From: Lelliottia nimipressuralis
GTDB lineage: Bacteria > Pseudomonadota > Gammaproteobacteria > Enterobacterales > Enterobacteriaceae
NCBI RefSeq assembly: GCF_004402045.1
Contig: NZ_SOMG01000015.1
Location: 245,078-309,077 of the forward strand
Reading direction: 5' to 3'
Length of the DNA: 64,000 nucleotides
Made by a program: the position numbers and the translations under genes. Under the pieces are notes generated by a model, which did no database searches, was not told the DNA's origin, and was given only the letters and a program-made list of their open reading frames with translations. Below, piece after piece: positions 8,487 through 23,070 of the stretch; the first letter of the stretch is position 1; each line of letters opens with the position of its first letter.

Positions 8487-10841
8487 CTATTTTGCGGTTA
8501 CAACCTGCATTCCGGAGGGTTCATTCTGCAATGCGAGAGTAAGAACTTCCTCAATTCGCTTCACAGGATGGATCTGCAGATCGGCGATCACGTTGTCCGG
8601 AATCTCTTCCAGATCGCGTTTGTTTTCGTAAGGGATCAATACGGTTTTGATCCCACCGCGATGTGCCGCCAGCAGTTTTTCTTTTAAACCACCAATCGGC
8701 AGAACCTGGCCACGCAGTGTAATTTCGCCGGTCATCGCCACATCGGCGCGCACCGGGTTACCGGTCAAACAAGAAACCAGAGCGGTACACATGGCAATAC
8801 CCGCGCTTGGGCCATCTTTTGGCGTCGCCCCTTCAGGTACGTGCACGTGGATGTCGCGTTTTTCGTAGAAATCCGGGTTGATACCCAGTTTTTCCGCACG
8901 CGCGCGCACCACGGTCAGTGCCGCCTGAATGGATTCCTGCATCACTTCACCCAAAGAACCGGTGTAGGTCAGCTTGCCTTTACCCGGTACACAGGCGGTT
9001 TCGATGGTCAGCAGATCGCCGCCCACTTCCGTCCATGCCAGGCCGGTCACCTGACCAACGCGGTTTTCGTTGTCCGCGCGACCGTAGTCGAAACGCTGAA
9101 CGCCGAGATAGGCATGCAGATTGTCGCCGTTAATCACAATGTGTTTCAGGCTCTTATCCAGCAGCAGCTGTTTTACCGCTTTACGACACAGTTTAGAGAT
9201 TTCACGCTCAAGGCTACGCACGCCCGCTTCACGGGTGTAATAGCGGATGATGCCAATAATTGCGCTGTCCTCTACGGTCAGCTCGTTGGCTTTCAGCGCG
9301 TTACGCTCAATCTGTTTCGGCAGCAGGTGCTGCTTAGCAATGTTCAGCTTCTCATCTTCGGTATAACCGGAGAGGCGGATCACTTCCATACGGTCCAGCA
9401 GCGGAGCCGGAATGTTCATGGAGTTCGACGTGGCCACAAACATGACGTCGCTCAGGTCGTAATCCACTTCCAGGTAGTGATCGCTGAACGCCACGTTCTG
9501 TTCTGGATCAAGCACTTCCAGCAGAGCAGAAGCCGGATCGCCACGCATGTCCGATGACATTTTGTCGATCTCATCAAGCAGGAACAGCGGGTTTTTAACG
9601 CCCACTTTCGCCATCTTCTGGATCAGTTTACCCGGCATAGAACCGATGTAGGTACGGCGGTGACCGCGGATTTCCGCTTCATCGCGTACGCCACCCAGCG
9701 CCATACGGATATACTTACGTCCGGTCGCTTTGGCGATGGACTGACCCAGAGAGGTTTTACCCACCCCCGGCGGTCCTACCAGGCACAGAATTGGGCCCTT
9801 AATTTTGTTTACACGGCTTTGTACCGCGAGGTACTCAAGAATGCGGTCTTTCACGCGTTCCAGGCCGTAGTGGTCGGTATCGAGGATTTCCTGCGCCTGA
9901 CGCAGGTCTTTTTTGACCTTGCTGCGGGCGTTCCACGGAACCTGCACCATCCACTCAATATAGCCGCGGACAACGGTCGCTTCAGCCGACATCGGAGACA
10001 TCATTTTCAGCTTCTGCAGTTCTGCTTCGGCTTTCTCTTTCGCCTCTTTCGGCATCTTCGCCGCGTCAATCTTGCGCTTCAGCGCTTCGTTTTCGTCCGG
10101 CGCGTCGTCCATCTCGCCGAGTTCTTTCTGAATGGCTTTCATCTGCTCATTCAGGTAGTACTCACGCTGAGATTTCTCCATCTGCTTTTTCACGCGGTTG
10201 CGAATACGCTTCTCAACCTGCAGCAGATCGATTTCAGACTCCATCATCGCCATCAGGTATTCCAGACGTTCGTTAACGTCGGACATTTCCAGCACGGACT
10301 GTTTGTCAGCCAGCTTCAGCGGCATATGTGCAGCGATGGTGTCCGCCAGACGTGCAGGATCGTCGATGCTGTTCAGCGACGTCAGCACTTCTGGTGGGAT
10401 TTTCTTGTTCAGCTTGATATAGCCTTCAAACTGGCTAATCGCGGTGCGCACAAGCACTTCCTGCTCGCGCTCATCAAGCTCAGGCGAATCAAGGTACTCT
10501 GCCTTCGCAGAGAAGTGTTCGCCATCGTCTGACAGAGTGGTAATACGCGCACGCTGCAGGCCTTCTACCAGCACCTTCACGGTGCCGTCAGGCAGCTTCA
10601 GCATCTGCAAAATAGAGGCCACGGTCCCGACGGTGAAAAGATCGTTTACACCCGGCTCATCCGTTGATGCTTCTTTCTGCGCCACCAGCATGATTTTTTT
10701 ATCATGATCCATAGCGGCTTCGAGGCAACGGATAGATTTTTCCCGCCCTACAAATAAGGGTATGACCATGTGCGGATAAACCACCACATCGCGCAACGGC
10801 AATACGGGGATTTCAATGCGTTCAGAACGCTCAGGATTCAT
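8487..10841 (-). CDS. lon: ATP-dependent protease La (Lon)
   Basis: 784 residues, the E. coli length. Order of parts: N-terminal substrate-binding LON domain ([15 protein letters not shown], residues 12-26), coiled-coil region, AAA+ module with Walker [10 protein letters not shown] near residue 356 and Walker [11 protein letters not shown], and the C-terminal protease domain with the catalytic serine in PKDGPSAG (expected Ser679) and the catalytic lysine near residue 722 ([13 protein letters not shown]). It is a cytosolic homohexamer that degrades misfolded proteins, SulA, RcsA and antitoxins, so it may act on the antitoxin encoded at 4.2-4.5 kb. A heat-shock promoter precedes it. Confidence 0.98.
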   Translation of the reverse strand: MNPERSERIEIPVLPLRDVVVYPHMVIPLFVGREKSIRCLEAAMDHDKKIMLVAQKEASTDEPGVNDLFTVGTVASILQMLKLPDGTVKVLVEGLQRARITTLSDDGEHFSAKAEYLDSPELDEREQEVLVRTAISQFEGYIKLNKKIPPEVLTSLNSIDDPARLADTIAAHMPLKLADKQSVLEMSDVNERLEYLMAMMESEIDLLQVEKRIRNRVKKQMEKSQREYYLNEQMKAIQKELGEMDDAPDENEALKRKIDAAKMPKEAKEKAEAELQKLKMMSPMSAEATVVRGYIEWMVQVPWNARSKVKKDLRQAQEILDTDHYGLERVKDRILEYLAVQSRVNKIKGPILCLVGPPGVGKTSLGQSIAKATGRKYIRMALGGVRDEAEIRGHRRTYIGSMPGKLIQKMAKVGVKNPLFLLDEIDKMSSDMRGDPASALLEVLDPEQNVAFSDHYLEVDYDLSDVMFVATSNSMNIPAPLLDRMEVIRLSGYTEDEKLNIAKQHLLPKQIERNALKANELTVEDSAIIGIIRYYTREAGVRSLEREISKLCRKAVKQLLLDKSLKHIVINGDNLHAYLGVQRFDYGRADNENRVGQVTGLAWTEVGGDLLTIETACVPGKGKLTYTGSLGEVMQESIQAALTVVRARAEKLGINPDFYEKRDIHVHVPEGATPKDGPSAGIAMCTALVSCLTGNPVRADVAMTGEITLRGQVLPIGGLKEKLLAAHRGGIKTVLIPYENKRDLEEIPDNVIADLQIHPVKRIEEVLTLALQNEPSGMQVVTAK

Positions 10842-10921
10842 AGAGCTCTCTCTTAGTTAGTGTCCGCCAGGTAAGCTGGTCATGTCACTGTGCTTCACAT
10901 AACCATTAACATGTATCCAGT

Positions 10922-10949
10922 ATATGGGGATGTTTCCCACACATTCAAC
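10922..10949 (-). promoter_or_regulatory. Sigma-32 (heat-shock) promoter of lon
   Basis: On the minus strand GTTGAA (10949-10944) and CCCCATAT (10929-10922) are separated by 14 nt, matching the sigma-32 pattern CTTGAAA-N(11-16)-CCCCATNT. The start codon follows 80 bp downstream. E. coli lon has the same promoter type. Confidence 0.82.
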
Positions 10950-10968
10950 GCTATGAATAAGGAAAAAG

Positions 10969-10996
10969 TAAAGGGGAGATAAAATCCCCCCTTTTT
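10969..10996 (-). terminator. clpX terminator
   Basis: AAAGGGG-GAT and ATC-CCCCTTT form an imperfect stem with a short A-rich loop, read on the minus strand as a G-rich arm, C-rich arm and then CTTTACTTTTT. It lies just beyond the clpX stop and immediately upstream of the lon promoter. Confidence 0.75.
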
Positions 10997-11023
10997 GATT
11001 AACTGCTTGTATGATTTGGTGAA

Positions 11024-12298
11024 TTATTCGCCAGATGCCTGCTGTGCTTCCGGTTTACCGTAAATCAGCAGCGGCTTGGTTTGACCGCTAATAACGGACT
11101 CGTCAATCACCACTTTCTCAACGTCTTCCATCGACGGCAGATCGTACATGGTGTCGAGCAGCGCCGCTTCAACGATAGAACGCAGGCCACGCGCGCCGGT
11201 TTTGCGAATCATTGCTTTTTTGGCAATGGCATCCAGCGCTTCGTCACGGAATTCCAGGTCAACGCCTTCCAGATTGAACAGCGCCTGATACTGCTTGGTC
11301 AGCGCATTTTTCGGCTCTTTCAGGATCTGGATCAGCGCGTCTTCACTCAGTTCATTCAGCGTTGCCACAACCGGCAGACGGCCGATGAATTCAGGGATCA
11401 GACCGAATTTGATCAGATCTTCTGGTTCAACCTGCGACAGCAGTTCGCCTTCGTTTGGTTTTTCGGACGTCGCTTTCACCGTTGCGCCAAAACCAATGCC
11501 GGAGCCGGTTTCAACACGGTGGGAGATGACTTTATCGAGACCGGCAAACGCACCACCACAGATGAACAGGATCTTGGAGGTATCAACCTGCAGGAACTCC
11601 TGCTGCGGATGTTTACGACCACCCTGTGGCGGAACGGCAGCAACCGTACCTTCGATCAGCTTCAGCAGTGCCTGCTGTACGCCTTCGCCCGACACGTCGC
11701 GGGTGATGGACGGATTGTCTGACTTACGGGAGATCTTGTCGATCTCATCGATGTAAACAATCCCGCGCTGGGCTTTCTGTACGTCGTAATCGCACTTCTG
11801 CAACAGTTTCTGAATGATGTTTTCGACATCCTCACCCACATAACCGGCTTCGGTCAGAGTGGTGGCGTCCGCCATGGTGAACGGAACATCCAGCAGGCGC
11901 GCCAGGGTTTCAGCCAGCAGCGTTTTACCGGAACCGGTTGGGCCGATCAGCAAAATGTTACTTTTACCCAGTTCTACGCCATTGCTGGTATCGCCGTTAC
12001 GCAGACGTTTGTAGTGGTTGTATACCGCTACCGCCAACACTTTCTTAGCCTGCTCCTGACCGATGACGTAGTCATCAAGGTGATGACGAATTTCATGCGG
12101 CGTAGGCAGCGCGCTACGTTCGCGGTGTGGCGCGACTTCTTTAATCTCTTCGCGAATGATGTCGTTACATAAATCGACACATTCGTCGCAGATATACACG
12201 GACGGCCCGGCAATCAGTTTACGCACTTCATGCTGGCTTTTGCCGCAAAAAGAGCAGTACAGCAGTTTGCCCGAACCATCTTTGCGTTTATCTGTCAT
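11024..12298 (-). CDS. clpX: ClpXP protease ATPase subunit ClpX
   Basis: 424 residues from ATG 12298 ([18 protein letters not shown]), the E. coli start; an upstream in-frame ATG would add 16 unrelated residues. The N-terminal zinc-binding domain has Cys15, Cys18, Cys37 and Cys40. The AAA+ domain has Walker A GPTGSGKT (about residues 119-126), Walker [11 protein letters not shown], the pore loop GYVGEDVE and the ClpP-binding loop IGFGA. It unfolds substrates, including ssrA-tagged proteins, and feeds them to ClpP. It follows clpP with 127 bp between them, as in the E. coli clpPX operon. Confidence 0.97.
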   Translation of the reverse strand: MTDKRKDGSGKLLYCSFCGKSQHEVRKLIAGPSVYICDECVDLCNDIIREEIKEVAPHRERSALPTPHEIRHHLDDYVIGQEQAKKVLAVAVYNHYKRLRNGDTSNGVELGKSNILLIGPTGSGKTLLAETLARLLDVPFTMADATTLTEAGYVGEDVENIIQKLLQKCDYDVQKAQRGIVYIDEIDKISRKSDNPSITRDVSGEGVQQALLKLIEGTVAAVPPQGGRKHPQQEFLQVDTSKILFICGGAFAGLDKVISHRVETGSGIGFGATVKATSEKPNEGELLSQVEPEDLIKFGLIPEFIGRLPVVATLNELSEDALIQILKEPKNALTKQYQALFNLEGVDLEFRDEALDAIAKKAMIRKTGARGLRSIVEAALLDTMYDLPSMEDVEKVVIDESVISGQTKPLLIYGKPEAQQASGE

Positions 12299-12425
12299 GA
12301 GTCCAAACCTCTTTTTAAGTTCTTTGTGCCGCACATGACGACGCAAATGCCATTCTAAGACGCAAGCTGCTCTCAGGCAGAATGCCGCCCTACCTTAGTA
12401 TAGCGGCACACTCGCGTCGCGGGCA

Positions 12426-13049
12426 TCAATTACGATGGGTCAACACGGAGTCGACTAAGCCGTACTCAACTGCCTCTGGAGCAGAGAGGAAGCGATCGCG
12501 CTCGGTATCGCGCTCGATCTGCTCGAGTGGTTGACCCGTATGCTGCGCCATAAGTTCATTCATGCGCGCTTTTACTTTCAGAATTTCGCGGGCGTGGATT
12601 TCAATATCCGTCGCCTGCCCCTGGTAACCGCCCAGCGGCTGGTGAATCATCACGCGGGAATTAGGCAAGCAGAAACGCTTACCTTTAGCCCCTGCCGTTA
12701 ACAGGAACGCACCCATTGATGCAGCCTGACCCATACAGATAGTGCTTACATCAGGCTTGATGAATTGCATGGTGTCATAAATGGACATACCTGCTGTAAT
12801 CACGCCACCCGGGGAGTTAATGTACAGGTAAATGTCTTTTTCCGGGTTTTCCGCTTCCAGAAACAGCATCTGCGCCACGATCAGGTTAGCCATGTGGTCT
12901 TCTACCTGGCCGGTCAGAAAGATAACGCGTTCCTTGAGCAGACGGGAATAGATATCAAAAGAACGCTCACCACGTGAGGTCTGTTCAATAACCATTGGCA
13001 CCAGAGCCATATGGGGTGCAAAGTTATCTCGTTCGCCACTGTATGACAT
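12426..13049 (-). CDS. clpP: ATP-dependent Clp protease proteolytic subunit ClpP
   Basis: 207 residues from ATG 13049 ([20 protein letters not shown]), including the short self-cleaved propeptide. The serine protease triad is visible at Ser111 (GQAASMGAF), His136 (MIHQPLGG) and Asp185. It forms a tetradecameric barrel that works with ClpX or ClpA. The upstream open frame (to 13127) is discarded because its 26 extra residues do not match the family. A sigma-32 promoter lies about 96-124 bp upstream. Confidence 0.97.
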   Translation of the reverse strand: MSYSGERDNFAPHMALVPMVIEQTSRGERSFDIYSRLLKERVIFLTGQVEDHMANLIVAQMLFLEAENPEKDIYLYINSPGGVITAGMSIYDTMQFIKPDVSTICMGQAASMGAFLLTAGAKGKRFCLPNSRVMIHQPLGGYQGQATDIEIHAREILKVKARMNELMAQHTGQPLEQIERDTERDRFLSAPEAVEYGLVDSVLTHRN

Positions 13050-13144
13050 TTCCGTCTCCTGGATCAAAATTGAAAACACCTGCTGTACTGATTGTAACCT
13101 TACGGACGGATTATCAGCCAGTCTCATTCATCGTGATTACGTAC

Positions 13145-13173
13145 TTATGGGGTTCACAGTGCCCTATTTCAAG
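13145..13173 (-). promoter_or_regulatory. Sigma-32 promoter of clpP
   Basis: Minus strand CTTGAAA (13173-13167) is an exact match to the sigma-32 -35 element, followed after 14 nt by CCCCATAA (13152-13145). This agrees with heat induction of clpP in E. coli. Confidence 0.85.
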
Positions 13174-13249
13174 CATAACAACCTTTTGTTGTTACGCTAA
13201 CACCGAAAGGGCGTTTTAGCACTCTTCCTGGGCTAATGCTGCGATAAAA

Positions 13250-13279
13250 AAAACCCGCTGCCGCAAGGCAACGGGTTTT
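13250..13279 (-). terminator. tig terminator
   Basis: AAAACCCG (13250-13257) pairs with CGGGTTTT (13272-13279), with TGCC/GGCA extending the stem around a GCAA tetraloop. A run of A before the left arm gives the T-tract on the minus strand. Confidence 0.92.
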
Positions 13280-13309
13280 CTGTTCAAACTTTAAACCTTT
13301 GGGGCGAAA

Positions 13310-14617
<1,308 letters not shown>

Positions 14618-14860
14618 TCAAAAAAATCACAGTGCTCGGTCAACTCTGAATCTGTCTGTTATACCGGGATGCTCTCTTAGTGCAGATTCACATTCCCTGT
14701 CGCCAGAATCATCCCGAAGACATTCAATAAGACGCGGCATTATAGCGGCATCACTTAGGTGAGTCGAGAACGGTTGGGGCATGTTGCTGCGGCTTTTTTC
14801 ACACTTTAAGCCTATTTTTAGCCTTAAAATCGCTCCATCCGCTCAAAACTCAGACAAAAC

Positions 14861-14882
14861 AAAACGGCCCGGAGGCCGTTTT
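14861..14882 (-). terminator. bolA terminator
   Basis: AAAACGGCC (14861-14869), loop CGGA, GGCCGTTTT (14874-14882): a perfect 9-bp stem, followed on the minus strand by GTTTTG. It lies 57 bp after the bolA stop. Confidence 0.88.
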
Positions 14883-14938
14883 GAGGAAATCTCTTAGCAA
14901 CATACTGGAAAAGCTCCAGCCGTTGCAAATCCGATTTA

Positions 14939-15256
14939 TCAGGCGATGGTGCCTGCACCGCGACAAGGCGGCGATGCAAAAACCGTATCCTGCAAACCTT
15001 CCCATTCCTTAATGGTGTAAGTATGCAATGCCAGAGCATGTACGGTTGTGGAGAGCTCTTCCGTCAAGGTGCTGTAGATCAAGCGGTGTCGGTTCAGGAA
15101 ACGTTCTCCCGTGAAGCGATCGCTAACCAGAACCACTTTAAAGTGGCTTTCAGAACCTGCCGGCACGTTATGACGATAGCTTTCGTCGACGACTTCGAGG
15201 AACACAGGGTTGAACGCTGCCCTTAATTTATCTTCTATATGCTCACGTATCATCAT
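14939..15256 (-). CDS. bolA: Transcriptional regulator / iron-sulfur trafficking protein BolA
   Basis: 105-106 residues. Two adjacent ATG codons (15256 and 15253) are possible; the first is better spaced (8 nt) from GGAGGA, while the E. coli protein begins at the second. The BolA/KH-like fold is recognised from [20 protein letters not shown] (residues 21-40) and the [12 protein letters not shown] segment. BolA affects cell shape and biofilm in stationary phase and forms Fe-S-bridged complexes with monothiol glutaredoxin. It is divergent from yajG, with a 302-bp intergenic region. Confidence 0.93.
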   Translation of the reverse strand: MMIREHIEDKLRAAFNPVFLEVVDESYRHNVPAGSESHFKVVLVSDRFTGERFLNRHRLIYSTLTEELSTTVHALALHTYTIKEWEGLQDTVFASPPCRGAGTIA

Positions 15257-15558
15257 GAAATTACTCCTCCGACAACGCCAGGATGTCACCCATCCCTTTA
15301 AATGTTAGCCGCTTTTACCGTTTCCATTACACCTTGACAACAAATATTTAGCTTTCATCTGATTTTCTCATTCAAAGGAATGAAGTTCACTGTGAGGCTC
15401 ATACCTTTTGTCATTCGCAAGGGGAGAAAAAGGGTGAGCTGGTCAGTTTTCAGACAAGGCGATGAATTTACATGCGTTGACCACTTCCCCTGACCGTTGG
15501 CAATGTTATGATGGCGGCAATTTTTCTCTCTATGCTTACGATTCGTGAGAACCTTAAA
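15257..15558. promoter_or_regulatory. bolA-yajG divergent intergenic region
   Basis: 302 bp without a supported gene. It must hold the bolA promoter(s) (gearbox type in E. coli) and the yajG promoter. I see a small inverted repeat TCATTC-AAAG-GAATGA near 15368-15383 but cannot assign it to a factor, and I could not place convincing -35/-10 pairs. Confidence 0.4.
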
Positions 15559-16137
15559 ATGTTAAAAAAACTCTTCTTTCCATTGGTAGCCCTTTTTATG
15601 CTGGCAGGCTGTGCTACCCCGCCTACCACCATTGATGTCTCACCAAAAATTACCCTGCCTCAGCAGGACCCAAGCCTGATGGGCGTCACCGTGAGCATTA
15701 ACGGTGCCGACCAGCGTCAGGATCAGGCGCTGGCAAAAGTGACCCGCGATAACCAGCAGGTTACGCTCACCGCGTCCCGTGACCTGCGCTTCCTGCTCCA
15801 GGAAGTGCTGGAGAAACAGATGACGGCTCGCGGCTATATGATTGGCCCAAGCGGCGCGGTTGATCTGCAGATCATCGTGAACAACCTGTACGCTGACGTT
15901 TCCCAGGGGAACGTGCGCTACAACATCGCGACCAAAGCCGATATTGCCATTATTGCCACCGCGAAGAATGGCAACAAGATGAACAAAAACTACCGCGCTA
16001 GCTACTCCGTTGAGGGGGCTTTCCAGGCCTCAAACCAGAACATTGCTAACGCCGTGAACAGCGTGCTGACCGATACCATCGCCGATATGGCGCAGGACAC
16101 CAGCATTCACGACTTCATCAAGCAAAACGCGCGTTAA
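15559..16137 (+). CDS. yajG: Lipoprotein YajG
   Basis: 192 residues from ATG 15559; the upstream in-frame ATGs are rejected because this start puts a standard lipoprotein signal at the N-terminus (lipobox LAGC, Cys18). The mature protein is a YajG-family periplasmic domain (CATPPTTIDVSPKITLPQQD onward) of unknown function. It is followed 46 bp later by ampG in the same direction, the conserved arrangement in enterobacteria, with a modest hairpin between them. The residue after Cys is Ala, so outer-membrane sorting is expected. Confidence 0.92.
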   Translation: MLKKLFFPLVALFMLAGCATPPTTIDVSPKITLPQQDPSLMGVTVSINGADQRQDQALAKVTRDNQQVTLTASRDLRFLLQEVLEKQMTARGYMIGPSGAVDLQIIVNNLYADVSQGNVRYNIATKADIAIIATAKNGNKMNKNYRASYSVEGAFQASNQNIANAVNSVLTDTIADMAQDTSIHDFIKQNAR

Positions 16138-16147
16138 TCCAGCTAAC

Positions 16148-16176
16148 TGACCCGGTATATCGCCGGGTCAGTTTTA
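16148..16176 (+). terminator. Hairpin between yajG and ampG
   Basis: TGACCCGG (16148-16155) and CCGGGTCA (16163-16170) form an 8-bp stem with a 7-nt loop, followed by GTTTTAT. The weak T-tract and closeness to the ampG start (16184) suggest partial termination. Confidence 0.55.
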
Positions 16177-16183
16177 TAAGAAC

Positions 16184-17659
16184 ATGTCCAGCCATTACTT
16201 ACGCATTTTCCAGCAACCGAAATCAGCCATTCTGCTGATCCTCGGCTTTGCCTCGGGTTTACCCCTCGCACTCACTTCAGGCACGCTTCAGGCGTGGATG
16301 ACGGTCGAGAACATCGATCTTAAAACCATTGGTTTCTTCTCGCTTGTGGGTCAGGCCTATGTCTTTAAGTTCCTGTGGTCGCCGGTCATGGATCGCTACA
16401 CTCCGCCTTTCCTGGGGCGTCGTCGTGGCTGGTTAGTGATGACGCAGATCCTGCTACTGCTGGCCATTGCGGCGATGGGTTTTCTTGAGCCCACCACACA
16501 GTTACGCTGGATGGCCGCGCTCGCGGTGGTGATTGCCTTCTGTTCCGCTTCGCAGGATATCGTCTTTGACGCCTGGAAGACGGACGTGTTACCTGCGGAA
16601 GAGCGCGGTGCCGGTGCGGCGATCAGCGTGCTGGGCTATCGCCTCGGGATGCTGGTCTCTGGCGGGCTGGCGCTGTGGCTGGCCGACCGCTACCTCGGCT
16701 GGCAGGGCATGTACTGGCTGATGGCTGCCCTGCTTATCCCCTGCATTATCGCTACGCTATTCGCGCCCGAACCGAGTGATGTCATCCCGGTCCCCCGCTC
16801 GCTGGAGCAGGCCGTCGCCGAACCGCTGCGCGACTTCTTTGGTCGCAACAACGCCTGGCTGATCCTGCTACTTATCGTCCTTTATAAACTGGGCGATGCC
16901 TTTGCAATGAGCCTGACTACCACCTTCCTGATCCGGGGCGTCGGTTTTGATGCCGGTGAAGTGGGTGTGGTGAATAAAACGCTGGGGCTGTTTGCGACCA
17001 TCGTTGGCGCGCTCTACGGCGGCGTATTGATGCAGCGCCTGACGCTGTTCCGCGCGCTGCTGATCTTCGGCATCCTGCAAGGCGCCTCTAACGCAGGCTA
17101 CTGGCTGCTGTCGATTACCGATAAACATACGTTCAGCATGGCCACCGCGGTGTTCTTCGAAAATCTCTGTGGCGGTATGGGGACAGCGGCATTTGTCGCC
17201 CTGCTGATGACCCTGTGCAACAAGTCGTTTTCCGCCACGCAGTTCGCTCTGCTCTCGGCGCTCTCCGCCGTTGGCCGCGTCTATGTTGGCCCAATTGCCG
17301 GCTGGTTTGTTGAAGCTCACGGTTGGCCGACGTTTTATCTCTTCTCGGTCGTGGCTGCCGTGCCGGGGATTTTACTGTTGCTGGTCTGCCGTCAGACGCT
17401 GGAATATACCCAGCGGACAGAACACTTTATGCCGCGTACCGAATATCATCGCGCCTACCGTTTTGCCTTACGTCTGTTAATGGTGGGCTGCTTTGCGCTG
17501 GCGCTCTGGCTAGTCGTGCTCATTATTAACGCCTGCACTTCTCTGGCGCTCCCCTTCGAAGCCCTTCTGCTGGATGCCGGAGCCCTGATGGCAATCGCCG
17601 GGATCCTGACAGGGGGTCTGCTCGATTTCATGGCGTTGCGTAAAACGCAGATGACCTGA
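16184..17659 (+). CDS. ampG: Muropeptide (GlcNAc-anhydroMurNAc peptide) permease AmpG
   Basis: 491 residues, the E. coli length, a polytopic inner-membrane major facilitator superfamily protein with an MFS signature near residues 70-85 (SPVMDRYTPPFLGRRRGW) and hydrophobic segments throughout. It imports cell-wall turnover products for recycling. In Enterobacter-type organisms these products are also the inducing signal for chromosomal AmpC beta-lactamase through AmpR; that link is general knowledge and no ampC or ampR is in this window. Confidence 0.96.
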   Translation: MSSHYLRIFQQPKSAILLILGFASGLPLALTSGTLQAWMTVENIDLKTIGFFSLVGQAYVFKFLWSPVMDRYTPPFLGRRRGWLVMTQILLLLAIAAMGFLEPTTQLRWMAALAVVIAFCSASQDIVFDAWKTDVLPAEERGAGAAISVLGYRLGMLVSGGLALWLADRYLGWQGMYWLMAALLIPCIIATLFAPEPSDVIPVPRSLEQAVAEPLRDFFGRNNAWLILLLIVLYKLGDAFAMSLTTTFLIRGVGFDAGEVGVVNKTLGLFATIVGALYGGVLMQRLTLFRALLIFGILQGASNAGYWLLSITDKHTFSMATAVFFENLCGGMGTAAFVALLMTLCNKSFSATQFALLSALSAVGRVYVGPIAGWFVEAHGWPTFYLFSVVAAVPGILLLLVCRQTLEYTQRTEHFMPRTEYHRAYRFALRLLMVGCFALALWLVVLIINACTSLALPFEALLLDAGALMAIAGILTGGLLDFMALRKTQMT

Positions 17660-18136
17660 AGAAAAATGCGAAAGGTTATTTCCCGTTGTAATCACTAAAC
17701 GAAATTATAACGGTGAAATAGCCATCAACCGCTAAAAAAATATTTGTTGTTTTGTGCGGGATAGGATTTGGAAATTATTAGCGCCAATTCCACAACACTA
17801 TTTTCCATTAAACGATTCAGCATTCGTAAGTTTGATTTTTCGTTTTTTAGATGTCTTTTTATTGATAATTAATTGTTAATTTTTTGTTTATTTTTAACAA
17901 TGGTTATACCAATTGCCCCTTTTAGGGTATGCTTGGGGGTCCTTTCGTTATAAAGCCCGCGCCATGCGGCTTTTGTCTTAAAAAGCGACATAATTTGCAA
18001 CACTTGTGACATGTGCGGCAGAACCCGGTAACACCTTCCTGACACAGGTCTAATGATGTTTACAGTAATGTAACCTTCCCGTAAAATGCCCGCACACTTT
18101 AAACGCCACCAGACTCCGTGGAATTGAGGTCGTTAA
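17660..18136 (+). promoter_or_regulatory. ampG-cyoA intergenic region with cyo promoter and a terminator-like hairpin
   Basis: 477 bp, very AT-rich between 17690 and 17930. A stretch near 17874-17900 (TGTTAATTTTTTGTTTA, then TTTTTAACAA) resembles ArcA boxes, consistent with known ArcA repression of cyo. The hairpin AAAGCC...GGCTTTT at about 17952-17974 looks like an intrinsic terminator, though it lies roughly 290 bp after ampG. The cyo promoter should lie between this hairpin and 18100, but I cannot place its elements with confidence. Confidence 0.5.
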
Positions 18137-21695
<3,559 letters not shown>

Positions 21696-21696
<1 letters not shown>

Positions 21697-22022
21697 TGAG
21701 TCATTCACACGATCATGGCGCTTCCCACGGTAGCGTAAAAACCTACATGACAGGTTTCATCCTGTCGATCATCCTGACGGTGATCCCGTTCTGGATGGTG
21801 ATGAGCGGTTCTGCGTCTAAACCGGTTATTCTGGGTGCAATCCTGGTGACCGCGGTGATTCAGATTCTGGTGCATCTGGTTTGCTTCCTGCACATGAACA
21901 CCAAGTCCGATGAAGGCTGGAACATGACGGCCTTCATCTTTACCGTGATTATCATCGCTATCCTGGTAGTCGGTTCCATCTGGATTATGTGGAACCTCAA
22001 CTACAACATGATGGTTCACTAA
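21696..22022 (+). CDS. cyoD: Cytochrome bo3 ubiquinol oxidase subunit IV
   Basis: 108 residues from ATG 21696 ([20 protein letters not shown]), sharing the TAATG junction with cyoC. It has three transmembrane helices and a cytosolic His-rich start and belongs to the COX4 prokaryotic family. It helps assembly of the CuB site. An upstream in-frame start at 21615 is rejected because it would run through the cyoC coding end. Confidence 0.96.
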
Positions 22023-22033
22023 GAGCGGCGAGT

Positions 22034-22921
22034 ATGTTTAAGCAATACCTGCAAGTAACGAAACCAGGCATCATCTTTGGCAACCTGATCTCCGTGATCG
22101 GAGGGTTCCTGCTGGCCTCTAAAGGCAGCATTGATTACACCCTCTTTATCTACACGCTGGTCGGTGTGTCACTGGTTGTTGCGTCCGGTTGTGTATTTAA
22201 CAACTACATCGACATGGATATCGACAAGAAGATGGAAAGGACCAAAAATCGGGTGCTGGTGAAAGGCCTGATCGCCCCTTCCGTCTCGCTGGTGTACGCC
22301 ACCTTGCTGGGTATTGCTGGCTTTATGCTGCTGTGGTTTGGTGCTAACCCGCTGGCCTGCTGGCTGGGGGTGATGGGGTTCGTGGTCTATGTGGGCGTCT
22401 ACAGCCTGTATATGAAACGTCACTCCGTCTACGGCACGCTGATTGGTTCTCTCTCCGGCGCTGCGCCGCCGGTGATTGGCTACTGCGCGGTCACGAACGA
22501 GTTCGACAGCGGTGCGCTGATCCTGCTGGCTATCTTTAGCCTGTGGCAGATGCCGCACTCCTATGCCATCGCGATTTTCCGCTTTAAGGATTATCAGGCA
22601 GCGAATATCCCGGTTCTGCCGGTCGTGAAGGGCATTTCCGTTGCCAAGAACCACATCACGCTCTACATCATCGCCTTTGCTGTCGCAACGCTGATGCTCT
22701 CTCTGGGTGGTTACGCTGGATATAAATATCTGGCGGTAGCGGCTGCAGTGAGCGTCTGGTGGCTCGGTATGGCGCTGCGCGGTTACAAAGTGGAAGATGA
22801 CAAAGTCTGGGCGCGCAAACTGTTTGTGTTCTCGATTGTCGCCATCACCTCTCTGTCCGTGATGATGTCCGTTGACTTCATGGTGCCAGATTCACACAAC
22901 CTGCTGACTTACGTCTGGTAA
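22034..22921 (+). CDS. cyoE: Protoheme IX farnesyltransferase (heme O synthase)
   Basis: 295 residues, a polytopic UbiA-family prenyltransferase. The first Asp-rich motif is [19 protein letters not shown] (near residues 55-73) and the second region is [13 protein letters not shown]. It makes heme O for subunit I. The start at 22034 gives the expected [12 protein letters not shown]. It closes the cyo operon and is followed by a strong terminator. Confidence 0.97.
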   Translation: MFKQYLQVTKPGIIFGNLISVIGGFLLASKGSIDYTLFIYTLVGVSLVVASGCVFNNYIDMDIDKKMERTKNRVLVKGLIAPSVSLVYATLLGIAGFMLLWFGANPLACWLGVMGFVVYVGVYSLYMKRHSVYGTLIGSLSGAAPPVIGYCAVTNEFDSGALILLAIFSLWQMPHSYAIAIFRFKDYQAANIPVLPVVKGISVAKNHITLYIIAFAVATLMLSLGGYAGYKYLAVAAAVSVWWLGMALRGYKVEDDKVWARKLFVFSIVAITSLSVMMSVDFMVPDSHNLLTYVW

Positions 22922-22937
22922 GCCACAACAGGTGAAT

Positions 22938-22964
22938 AAAGGGGTGCTTCGGCACCCTTTTTTA
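22938..22964 (+). terminator. cyo operon terminator
   Basis: AAAGGGGTGC and GCACCCTTT enclose a TTCG tetraloop (22948-22951), followed by a T-run. It lies 16 bp after the cyoE stop. Confidence 0.93.
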
Positions 22965-23070
22965 TTCACTGAATCTATTAATAACGCATGTAATATTTGT
23001 TAAATAACCCTTTATTTACCCCGCCCCTTCCCCGCACTACACTATGGCCTGCTTTTGAACTGAGGTGGTA

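Noticed and set aside
12370..12415. GCCGC/GCGGC inverted repeat between clpP and clpX as a terminator
   Set aside because: The stem is 5 bp with no T-tract; at most a weak processing or attenuation signal.
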